This document shows, piece by piece, positions 34,212 through 43,944 of a stretch of DNA of 64,000 bases (the stretch's first letter is position 1; each line of letters starts with the position of its first letter). The DNA is from Cryptomeria japonica. Taxonomy: Eukaryota > Streptophyta > Pinopsida > Cupressales > Cupressaceae. A program made the position numbers and the translations under genes. The stretch is taken from contig NC_081406.1 of NCBI RefSeq assembly GCF_030272615.1, positions 237,313,922 through 237,377,921 of the forward strand, read 5' to 3'. The notes below the pieces were generated by a model. That model did no database searches. It saw only the letters and a list, made by a program, of their open reading frames with translations, and was not told where the DNA came from.

Positions 34212-35817
34212 TTTAGGTGCCTATGGTTTGCTGTTCTCTGTCTCTTCACTAAGGGACTGAATTTTGTAGACAATGCCATTCTTTTGAAAGGAATATGTGT
34301 TTTTTTCACCATCATGGTGTGCCCTTCTGTCAAATTGCCAAGGTCTACCCAATAGTAGATGGCAAGCATCCATAGGAAGGATGTCACATAGTATCCTATC
34401 CTTGTATTCACCTGAAGTCTACCCAGGCTTGTTCATTCACTAGGACATGTTGCCCCTTGTTTAACCAGGTTACCTTGTAGGGTTCACTGTGCCTCATTCT
34501 AGGTAGGTTCAATTTGCTAACTGCCTCCTCTGAGATAATGTTATTTATGGAACCTAAATCTATAACCACCTTACATACTTTGCCCAAGATTTTGCACTTG
34601 ATCCTGAACAATGCTCTTCTCTGAGACACTTCACATTTGTGAGGTTCTTGCATCAATACTCTCCTCATCATTAGACTCTCACCATCTTCGGGTGCTAGGT
34701 TCATTGCTGGAGTTCTTGTACTACTTCCTTCCTCCTGAACATAGTTCACTCTCTTTTCACCTCCATGGGAAGAACTAGGCTTTTCTGGACACCTATAAGT
34801 AGGATGAACCAATTTCTGATAGTTATAGCATTTCATTGTGGAGAAGTAAGACCCTCTACCTGGGCCACTAGACCTACCCCTTCCTGGGTTGCTTGATCCC
34901 CTACCCCTATAGTTGGGCTTGCTCTGAGAATCCCCGCTTTGCTCTATAAGCTTAGATTCCCCCTGGGACCTTTGATCTATGTGTCTTCCCCCAAAACTGC
35001 CTCGATGGCCTCGACCATCTCTGCCTCTTCCCCTACCTTCGTTATGCTGCTCTTGCTTCTTCCTACTCCTTTCCTCTACCTTGAGTGCAAGTTGGTAGCA
35101 CTTCTGAATTGTTGTAGGACACAACAAACTTAACTCTTCCTTTATGTTCCATCTCAAACCATTGAGATACCTAGCAACCTTGACATTTTCATCCTCTTGG
35201 ATCTTTGACCTAAGGCATAACTTCTGAAACTCCTCGGTGTAACTACTGACATCTAACTCCTTTTGCCTAAGGTTTTGCCTTTTCCTATGGAGCTGTATTT
35301 CATAATCCTCTGGAATGTAAGTCTCTCTGATCTTGGACAACATTCCCTTCCAAGTTGCTATGGGATTTTTGCCCTCTTTCTCACGTTCATCCTGAATGAT
35401 CTTCCACCATGTTAAGGCAACTCCTCTCAACCTAGATTTAGGCACCTTCACTTTCTGGGCCTCTGTCATACCATCACATTCAAAATGGTTCTCAAGCCCC
35501 TCAATCCACTCCATGACCACTTCTGGGTCCATTTTACCACTGAATAGTGGGACTCCTTCTAGTGTTCTCCCACTCATAGCCTTCAAGGCTTTCAAAAAGG
35601 GTTCATTCTCTATCACAGGGTCTGGTAGAGGGATTTCATCCTCTATAGCTAATAGCTTACCCCTGTCTTTTGTTCCTTCTATTTTATTGCTGACTTCATT
35701 TGCCTTCACTTCTACTTCACCCAACTTCTGCTCTAGGAGGTCTAGCTTCAATTTGAGTAACCTATTTTCTTCTTCTTGGTCTTCCATTTTCTTTGCTGGC
35801 TCTGCATTTTTCACCAT
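34212..35817 (-). pseudogene. Chromovirus gag and protease
   Basis: ATG at 35,815-35,817 (MVKNAEPAKKMEDQEEENRL) begins gag with an N-terminal coiled coil. The gag core has RLRGVALTWWKII and SSYTEEFQKLCLR, then an Arg/Gly-rich region and a damaged zinc knuckle. The knuckle reads CYNYQKLVHPTYRC, where C-x2-C-x4-H-x4-C is expected, so the second Cys is Tyr. The protease motif reads VVIDLGSINNIIS, where D-S-G is usual, so the active-site Ser is Leu. A frameshift near 34,410 and one TAG just above 34,211 (after SEETENSKP) separate it from RT. The stretch after the shift keeps LCDILPMDACHLLLGRPWQF, the usual protease tail. Confidence 0.88.
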
Positions 35818-35854
35818 GGTTGCCAAACTGCTACTTCTTCCAAAGTGTAACTGT

Positions 35855-35866
35855 GCTCTGATACCA
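35855..35866 (-). promoter_or_regulatory. Primer-binding site of the chromovirus, initiator Met tRNA
   Basis: On the minus strand TGGTATCAGAGC lies three bases inside the 5' LTR. It is a perfect match to the plant initiator-Met primer site and fixes the element's orientation. Confidence 0.92.
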
Positions 35867-35869
35867 CTA

Positions 35870-38800
35870 TGATAGGGAGGTAGTGAAAGAGGGTGTTGCT
35901 CAATAGGCTTGTATGTTTGCTAAGTGATAGGTCCTTGCTAGTTACAAGGTGTAGTCACCAAAATCAGAGTGTAGGAGGTTTATAAACAACCTAGCAACTC
36001 TCCTTGAACCACCTCCCTAAATCCAACTTATCTTGTTTGCTCAAGGGCTTCAACACCATAGCTTTAGGCTTTTTGGTCTGACACCTTAATCTCTCATTTG
36101 GGATTCATTTCCTTTGTCCTTGACCTGTTCTCTGACTGCACAAGGTCTCCTTTTGTTGGTTTACAAGTTTGTGTCAAGTTTTGCTCCCAATGGGTGACTT
36201 TAGTCTTCTACGTTTTGGGGTGTAGAAGTCCTTCCCAAGTGCTACAAACTAAGTTTTGGATTTTACCACACCAAAAGTGTTAAATTCATGTAAGGCCAAC
36301 TTGTCTCAACTGGATTTGATGGGTTTTAGGCTTTACATCCTCCATTTCCGATTTGACAAAAAACCAATTTTGAGGCCTAAAACGGGCTACAAGGAATTAG
36401 CCCTCCTTTTGGGGTTTTGTGCTCACCCTGCTCCAACGATGGACTTCCAGACTAAAAGTATCTCATATATGGATACCCTTTTGGGAGTTCTTGAATATTT
36501 TCTAAGTTTTAGGGTCCCTTAAGCCTTCTCCATGACTGTCCCAAAAATGGGTGCAAAAAGGAGGGTTTGGAAGGGTTTTGGTGGCAAACATGGACTAACA
36601 AGCTTAAGACCTTCAATATGAACCATGCACACTTGGTTCTACCATGTTACATGCTAGTTAAGCCACAAAAATATAGTTTCACAACTTTCCAAAGTTAGGG
36701 AACAAGATTTACAAAAATTGCTTATGAGGGGTATGCAACAATGACAACTTTTCCATTCTTGCTGTCTACAAACACATCAGTTACATGAGTACCCAAATAC
36801 ATTCAAATCATGTGAACTCATCTATCATTAGGAACAAAAGAGAATCACATTAACCCTACACAAAAGCCATTAGGCAATTACAAACAAAGAGTTGTTCACT
36901 GACAAGGAAATTATGACTGCATTTTTGCCTTCTCACTGTTTTTTCACTTTGGACCTGCACTTTACACTGTTAAAACTCTTATTGAAGGTCCAATTAGTCC
37001 TTTCTTAGCAATGATCTGCCTTTTGATGCTTGATTTCCTTCAAACCTGCCACTTGGAAGAGGAAGATTACAAAAACCAATCAACCAAGAATACAAAAATC
37101 AGTCTTAAATGACTGTGACAGCCAGCTGGGCATTACAGCCTTGCCTAAAGGATCATTAATTGATCTTTGGCAACCTCAAGACCCATGGACAGGGTCAAAA
37201 ACCATTCCTTGATCTTGTTTCCAAACAAATAGAGAGAGACACAATGCTTTACAAACTCCAATGTATGGTGGAGAGTAAGCAAGTGAAAGGAAATTAACTC
37301 CAAAACAGTGACTCACTGTCTTTTACATTATTTTCACAAACTAAAAATGAAATTATCCTCTTCATGGATTAGAAAGCCTCTTTGCCTTTACATTCATCCT
37401 TAAAGATCAAAATAGGTCTGATTGTCTGATGAATGCATTTGCTATAGAAGAGCAAAGCATCAAATTTCTTCAAGACCCTAGCCAAATGGCACACTTGCCT
37501 AGGGCTCTATGGCCACAAAACTTCTTGCACATGCATTTTGGCAATAAAAGAATGTATATACATATCTTACAAGTTGACCACCTGGTTCTTGAGAAGCCAT
37601 GAACATTTAGGGCTTCAAGAAGCCAAGTTGGTCAAGCATCCTTGCCAATTTCCTAGACAAGGCAATGAAACTGTCAAAACTAGATAATTTTGCACAAAAC
37701 TCAAAACTTAGTGAAATTCAATGCCACCAAAGGAAAAAGCTTAAGGAAACATAAAAGTACTGGAAAATACAAAAACAGTACGGCCACATACAGCAGGTGT
37801 ATTAGTATTTTGGTATGGTTTTGTCATTGATGTCAACACCTACTAAATACACCTACTTTGGAGATCCAACAACATTCACCGGTAAACAGTAAACTATGCA
37901 ACATTTACTGGTATATGGTTCACCGGCAGGATATAATGTTCACCGATACCTGCAATGACATGGAAGACACTTGGTAATGTGGAAGACATCATGTGGACAC
38001 TTTATTTTGAAGTAATAATCATTGGTATACTCTTATTTGCATATTTTCTTTTACCGACAAATAGGTCCAGGTTATCTAGGGTTTCACCGGCAGGTTTATC
38101 TTTTCCAGATCAGCATGGCACGCTATGGAGATGATTTATTATTGTTGTAAATGCATTAAGACGACATGTTCAATCGGTTATTGCATCAGATATTGTATTA
38201 TTTGTAAAATGTTTTTATTGTAATATCTTGTAGAGCCCACCTACTAAAATTGGTCTTAGGGTATGGTATAAATGTAAGATCTTATTTGTAAGATCAAGTG
38301 TGGAATGCGAAAAAGAATTGTGTGGAGGTATATGCGAGATCAAGCAGAGGTATACACAAAGACATCATTCGAAGGTGAAGTTAGGTTTTTGCAGAAGTAT
38401 ATCAGCATTACACCGGTACTGAATCCAACATATGAAGATGCTATTTTGTACAGTACATTCTTATTGGATTTAACCATCCAACTGTAGTCAGTGTGACTCC
38501 CATTTGTGATTGAGCAGTGAGCTCTAGGCTGTTGGCCTTTCTACATGTGCAGACCCCTCTTTGTACACTTACTATTTGCAATAGTATCATCTGATTGTGG
38601 GTAAGGTTTCCCACCGTGGTTTTTCCCCTTACAGGGTTTCCACGTACAAATATTGGTGTCATGTGTTTTGGATGACTTTGTGCTTATGTTTCATGCATTA
38701 ATTCTTACCGGTATAGCAATTTTTTGTTAACACTATTTACCGACATACTTAACTATCTTACCGGTATTAAGAATTAAGTTGGTTGATAAGTTTTTGGTTT

Positions 38801-39418
38801 GAATTTATTTGACAACTGATTCACCCCCCACCTCTCAGTTGTCTCCGGGACCTACAAGGTGTACGGACTGCTGCTCACATGGAGTCAAAACATAGTGAAA
38901 AACAAGGTAAAAATGGTGCAAACTTGCAAAGTGCTTGATAATTCTGAATGATCAACCCTTACAATGGCTCAAAAAAGAGAATAAATACCTCTCCAAGTTA
39001 GTTATCCTCCTGTACGGATAGGTACATGTCCAAGAGCACACAAATTTGACATTTTCATGTCTAAAATGACAACTATTGATGCCTAGACGATGCAAGGTTG
39101 GTCTCAAAAACCACCAATCATCTTAGAACATTACTCACACCTAAAACCCAAGCAAAAAACATGCCTAAACACTTTTCAAAACAAAAACACATTAAAAACT
39201 CACTTTTGACAACAATTTGCGAGGCAACTCGCAAACTGGCAACTTTGAGCGAAAAGAAGAAAACAGGAAACCAAGACCACACAATGAGTTCAAAACTCAT
39301 CCAAACAACGTAGAACAACTTCAAAAATATCTTAGACAACTTTCCAACTTAAAACTAATAAAAACCAAACTTGCTATCAAACCTGTGGTGAAAAATGAGG
39401 CTAGGTGCTCGTGCACCA
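35870..39418 (-). repeat. 5' LTR of the chromovirus (right copy), with a nested solo LTR
   Basis: 3,549 bp from TGATAGGGAGG to GTGCACCA. Removing the solo Copia LTR and one AGGTG leaves 2,487 bp, which aligns with the left copy. CTTGG follows at 39,419-39,423. Confidence 0.93.
37800..38856 (+). mobile_element. Solo LTR of the same Copia family
   Basis: 1,057 bp, starting TATTAGTATTTTGG (two G-to-A changes from TGTTGGTATTTTGG) and ending CCGGGACCTACA. AGGTG flanks it at 37,795-37,799 and 38,857-38,861. The uninterrupted sequence, with one AGGTG, is seen in the other chromovirus LTR. It contains the 10 bp missing from the 5' LTR of the full element. Solo LTRs arise by recombination between the two LTRs of one insertion. 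Confidence 0.93.
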
Positions 39419-39423
39419 CTTGG
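39419..39423. repeat. Target-site duplication CTTGG, right copy
   Basis: It matches 21,985-21,989 and marks where the pre-insertion sequence resumes. Confidence 0.9.
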
Positions 39424-40459
39424 ATACACTAATTCTACTCTTGGCAAGAAGACATAGAAAACACATTGTCCATTAACTCAAATAGAGACATTCAAGCACA
39501 ACATGCTATCCTAGGAAGTTGGTTGAGGAGGAAAACATTTGCTTGCTGACTCAGGTACACACCCAATAGCTAATCAGAATATGACCGCTGAGTCTCATGC
39601 AATGGATTCTCGTCGTCGTATTAGCCGACTCCAAATGGTAATGGGGACATGATATGGCAAGTCTCTTGGGGGAGTTACTATCTCCCTTGCACAAAGATTA
39701 TACACCTTTTGGAGGTGAACTAGGTGGCTTATATTCCTAGGGCTCTCAGTAAGGATTTCCATTCGAAGACTACTCCTTGTAGTCATGCAAGCGCGATTGA
39801 GGCCTATATCCCTACAAAGTACCAAGCAAGATGTTGTCACGCAAGCATGATTGAGACCTAAAGGCCCTAGCCCAATATGAGAGTAAACTCTCAAATAGCT
39901 TCATCGTCTGAGATTTTCATCCCAAGAGGCTTATTTATTATAGTGAATTAGAATGCTTGAGTTTTAGCCGTACTCACTTGGGTTGTTCCCCTCTCACCAA
40001 TGCCTGTGTGAGTGCATCAGGAAGATCGGGAGGGCAGCCCTGCTAAAGATAAAGAGCATGCAAACAAACTAGAAAAGTTTCAAGGGTCTATATTTTTGAT
40101 TGTCTATATAGACAAGAGCATACTCTCCTACCTCTACACTTTCCTCAAACACATAAAACACATTGTTCTTTTACCCAAATATATTTAAATGCCTAAGAAA
40201 ACAATTAAAAAGACATAATGTTTGCTTGTATCTCCTTGGACAACCTACGAAAATAATGTATTAGTAGTCTTTATGGTTTTGAGAAATGAATTCTTCGACA
40301 AGCGGAATCTTGGACCAACATTATGCAGAAACACAGGTTAGTAGTCTCAAAATGTGTCTTGGACTAATCAGACAAACCTACAAAACTCATAAAATCTGAT
40401 TAATACACATAAATTCTTTAGAAACAGTGGTCACGTTGTTCTATAGACGGTCGCGCTGA

Positions 40460-40477
40460 AGCACCTGTACAGGTGCT
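40460..40477. repeat. Perfect 18-bp palindrome
   Basis: AGCACCTGTACAGGTGCT is its own reverse complement. It lies in non-coding DNA beside CCCGTGTACTCGCTGC. Confidence 0.85.
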
Positions 40478-40703
40478 GAAATGCCCGTGTACTCGCTGCA
40501 GTAAGGTCCAAAAACCAAAAACTGAAAATGCAGAAAATATCAAAAATTGCTAAAAAAAAGGTTATACCTGCAAGCGGTTGCACTTTTCTCCTATTAGTTG
40601 CATCGAAGCACGTGCGCTTGCGCCAAAACAAAAAAGAACAAGTTAGCGGGTTAGCACAATTTTGAAAATTCAATTTTTTTTGAATATGAGTGGGATTCTG
40701 ATA

Positions 40704-40753
40704 GAGCGCTCGTGCTATTCTCAGAGCACTCACGCTATTCTCAGAGCACTCAT
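40704..40753. repeat. 20-bp tandem repeat with GAGCGCTC-type core
   Basis: GAGCGCTCGTGCTATTCTCA is followed by GAGCACTCACGCTATTCTCA and then GAGCACTCATGCT, with starts at 40,704, 40,724 and 40,744. The first core is an 8-bp palindrome, and the others differ by CpG-to-CpA/TpG type changes. Confidence 0.75.
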
Positions 40754-40919
40754 GCTAAAATGATGTCTGTCAATTAAAAAAAGACTAAATTAAAAGGATT
40801 AACTAGTTTTTATTTTATTTTAAATTTTTTTTACTTTTTATGTATTTTTAGCTGACTAATTATAAAATAGAAAGAGAAATATGTCAAAACAAAATAAGAA
40901 AGTGAATGGAAGAATGCCA

Positions 40920-41866
40920 TGTTGGAAATTGACATTCTATTGGTTGGTTTCACTATGTTGTCATTGATGGCAACATGGCATCTTATTCTGTCTTCATGTT
41001 TTGGTTCAGTTGTGTACCGACAGGCACTTCACAGACTCTACACCGACACCGATAGGATGGATAAATTTCTTTGGTTACTGACAATGCATGCCGACATGGT
41101 TTAGGATAAGGGTATTGGTATTGGAGGCCGACATCTTTTGGATCCGACATCAACAATTGATTTTGATATTCATGTATATATGTTATCTAGCTGACATGTA
41201 TATTGATATTGTAATTATCTTTGTAAGCCGACATAAGGCATGATAAATTGTATAGGGTATATAGGTCAGTTGAATTAGATCATTTTAATATGTAGTAATA
41301 TAGAATATGTAAGGGATGTGGATATGAATGGATAGAAGATGCAAAATATATCAAAGAAATTATGTATGAGAGGATAATTTTGTAAAGGGTTATTCCGATA
41401 AAGGGTTTAGGGTTTCAGACTAGAACAAATAGAGCTTAACAGAAACTGTATTCTGGCATAGAAGATGCTATCTTAGCAGTTCACTCATTTCTCCGGATTG
41501 TAGTATGGATTTATATGTAGTCAATGAGGCTCCTTTTTGTGATCAAACAATGTTCTCTAGGCTGTAAGCCTTCCTGCAAGTGCAAACCCCTATATTTTGT
41601 AATATCTCTTCATATGGCTAGTGGATTGATATTGTGGGTCAAAAATCTCACCGTGGTTTTTTCTCTTTGAGGCTTTCCACGTATAATTCTGTGTGTTATG
41701 GTATTCATTTATGTGATTGGCTTACTGGTTGCTTTAATTCTTTCAATTCTATATGTACTGGTATACCAGTTGGTGTATGCATGTTTGAATAAGGTTAAAA
41801 TTTATCATATCAGTAGAACACTGATTTACCCCCCCCCCCCCTCCTCAGTGTTCTTGAATTCCAACA
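40920..41866 (+). repeat. LTR of a second, Copia-like element
   Basis: It begins TGTTGGAAATTGAC and ends GAATTCCAACA (terminal inverted repeat TGTTGGAA/TTCCAACA), 947 bp. A perfect primer-binding site follows directly. No second copy occurs in the window, so the 3' end of the element is beyond it or lost. Confidence 0.85.
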
Positions 41867-41868
41867 AT

Positions 41869-41880
41869 TGGTATCAGAGC
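41869..41880 (+). promoter_or_regulatory. Primer-binding site, initiator Met tRNA
   Basis: TGGTATCAGAGC, a perfect match, two bases after the LTR end at 41,866. Confidence 0.9.
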
Positions 41881-41934
41881 TTTGTGCCTCGGAGGAAGTT
41901 TAACAGCTTGAGGGAGATCCTGAATCTGGAATCC

Positions 41935-43045
41935 ATGGATATGGGTTTGGAAAAGCAACTTGAGATGGCACTTGAAGATTATGATGCTGAAAGGATGAAG
42001 AACTTAAAGCTACAAGATGAATTGGATTCTGCTAAGGAATTCATTCTTGTCCTACAAGAGAGGCTTTCATCTGTTCAAGCTAGGAGGAAGAAACTTTTGA
42101 AAAATAAGGATGATGAAGAGAAAGATGCACTTAAGGAACAATGTCAGAACTTGAGTCAGGAGAACATGGTCATGAAAAATGAAATACAAGCTATAACCAT
42201 GAGAAAATCTAGAGAGATTGAGGACCAGAAGAAAAAGGAAGAAAATCTTGTTGTATCTTTGAAGAACAATTTTGAAGAATGTGGCAGGTTGGTTCATGAG
42301 AATGATATGTTGAGAACTGATTTAGTACAATCCCAGAGTAATGAATAAGAGCTTGAGAGACAAATGATAATTCTGAGAGATGATCTAACTACTACAAGTG
42401 AGGATAAAGAAAAATTCAAGATTAGTTCAACACAACTAGATGAGTTATTGAAGAGACAAAGGCAGAATGGAGATTGCAGTGGACTTGGATTTGAGCAAGG
42501 AAAAAGTTTCAGTACTACTAATGAAGATCAAAACCATAAAACAGTTCAATGCTTATAAATTTAATGGTAGATGTTTTGTTTGCAATAAATTTGGTCACAT
42601 GGCTAGGCAATGTAGAAACAGAGTAAATCAGAACTCTGATTCTTCTCCTAGTAAATGTTCTAAATGTAATAAGTATGGTCATAAGACAAAAGATTACAGA
42701 ATGAATGTTAAATGCTATGCATGTAGAAAATTTGGACATATGGCTAATCAGTGCAGGTCAAGGAATTATACCGGTTTTAGCAGAGCAATTCAAAGGAACA
42801 ATGTTACATGTTATGCATGTAATGAGGCTGGACATATTGCTAAATTTTGTAGAAGCAAAAATCCACCGGTTGGAAATGGAGGATCAAATGAGAAAGAAAA
42901 AGAGAAGGTTAATGAAATCCGACAAGATCATACCCAAAGATGGGCCAGGAAGACTGAAGATCAATCTGTAGATGAGAATGCACCGGTTACTTATTCGATA
43001 GAGGAGGTTGCTCCTGCACTGACAGGTAGCTCAACCGGTAACTGA
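41935..43045 (+). pseudogene. Gag-like protein with coiled coil and four zinc knuckles
   Basis: ATG at 41,935 (MDMGLEKQLEMALEDYDAER) opens a Lys/Glu-rich coiled coil of roughly 180 residues. A TAA at 42,346 interrupts it, and the frame shifts once between about 42,470 and 42,560. The C-terminal part has four CCHC knuckles: CFVCNKFGHMARQC, CSKCNKYGHKTKDY (last Cys changed to Tyr), CYACRKFGHMANQC and CYACNEAGHIAKFC. An acidic tail ends at 43,045. The position just after LTR and primer site fits a Gag. I see no protease, integrase or RT after it, so the element looks non-autonomous. Confidence 0.7.
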
Positions 43046-43391
43046 GGAAGATGCCTTAGGGGTAGGCAAAATTCATGAAGATGTTGCATATGCCCTGGGA
43101 AGAGGTTTTGGAAGATGTTCTAGATATTGGAAATGCTTATCCGGCATAGATATGTTTAATAGAGATCCGTTATCTTTCACCGGAAGTCATTAATGTCAAT
43201 GACGGATTAGGGTTTTTCTTGAAGGTTACAAGGTTGACTCCACTTCATTCTTGATCACCTTGCATTCAAAGCAATTAAGAGCGATTTAGAGTAATTAAGG
43301 GAGATTCAATGCGATCAGATATCTTCTAGAGTGATTTCACCGGCGATTGGAAGAAGTCTTTAGGGATTTTCACAGGTATTTTTATTTAATC

Positions 43392-43735
43392 ATGGAAGTG
43401 GGATCATCATCTATTCCTATCTTTGTTGCAAACCCAACTATTGTTGAGGTCAAGGACCGTCCCAAGCTAACTTTCAAGCAATATCTACATGTGGCTACCC
43501 TGGATGACTCGGTTGGAGCATTTTCGCATGTTCCAGAAGGAGTTGTGTATGTCAAAGATATTAGGGAATACATACACTGTCACATTGAGGATTTGAGGAT
43601 ATCTGATATAAAGGGCATGTACATGAGCGAGCTAATGGGAGATTCTGGAAAGATCAAACCGAAATACAAGCACATTGAAGACTTAGGGTTTATCGACATT
43701 CTGAACATTCCAAAATTTGAAGATGAAATCATTAG
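43392..43735 (+). pseudogene. Unrecognised protein of the second LTR element, likely first exon
   Basis: ATG at 43,392 (MEVGSSSIPIFVANPTIVEV). The protein runs in one clean frame of about 115 codons through KLTFKQYLHVATLDDSVGAF and ending in IPKFEDEIIR. At 43,736 the sequence ATTAG|GTATGTTTT looks like a strong splice donor, after which the frame loses protein character. A LINE inserted 40 bp later. I do not recognise the family. It may be an accessory protein carried by this LTR element. Confidence 0.5.
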
Positions 43736-43758
43736 GTATGTTTTGAGTAATATTTGTA

Positions 43759-43775
43759 CCTTGATATGGTATGTT
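43759..43775. repeat. 17-bp LINE target-site duplication, left copy
   Basis: CCTTGATATGGTATGTT here and at 51,463-51,479 brackets the LINE exactly. Long, variable duplications of this kind are typical of target-primed reverse transcription. Confidence 0.9.
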
Positions 43776-43944
43776 TTTGATTAATGAAAAAGTAGGTTTT
43801 GAAGGGGCCCCGAAACCCTTTACAAGCAAGACTTAAACAACAAAGCCACGAGAAACAGAGAGGAACAAAACTAAAAGGAAAAAACCAGTGGAAAACCGAA
43901 GAAAACCCACAAAATCCCCTAAAAGCCAGCAGGCCATCCAGGAA
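43776..43944 (-). other. LINE 3' untranslated region
   Basis: 169 bases between the third-ORF stop and the target duplication. It is purine-poor on the minus strand and ends ATTAATCAAA with no long poly(A). Confidence 0.6.

Larger units (their letters stand above)
21990..39418 (-). mobile_element. Chromovirus (Ty3/gypsy) retrotransposon, complete but decayed, with two nested insertions
   Basis: Two LTRs (TG...CA) of about 2.49 kb flank a minus-strand coding region: gag, protease, RT, RNase H, integrase, chromodomain. The primer site next to the right LTR matches the initiator Met tRNA, a purine tract borders the left LTR, and CTTGG is duplicated outside. A Copia element (26,318-33,031) splits the RNase H, and a solo Copia LTR (37,800-38,856) sits in the 5' LTR. 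With the nested pieces removed, the right LTR is 2,487 bp against 2,493 bp on the left. Several stops and one frameshift make it inactive. Confidence 0.93.
39424..40919. other. Non-coding stretch between the chromovirus and the next LTR
   Basis: No convincing gene. The first part should be the displaced 5' end of the Tat-like element. From about 40,430 it holds CpG-containing palindromes and a short tandem repeat (described separately). The last 170 bases are A/T-rich up to the LTR at 40,920. Confidence 0.45.

Noticed and set aside
41867-41882. Partial tRNA gene (TGGTATCAGAGC)
   Set aside because: It is the retroelement primer-binding site, complementary to the tRNA 3' end. No tRNA body is present.
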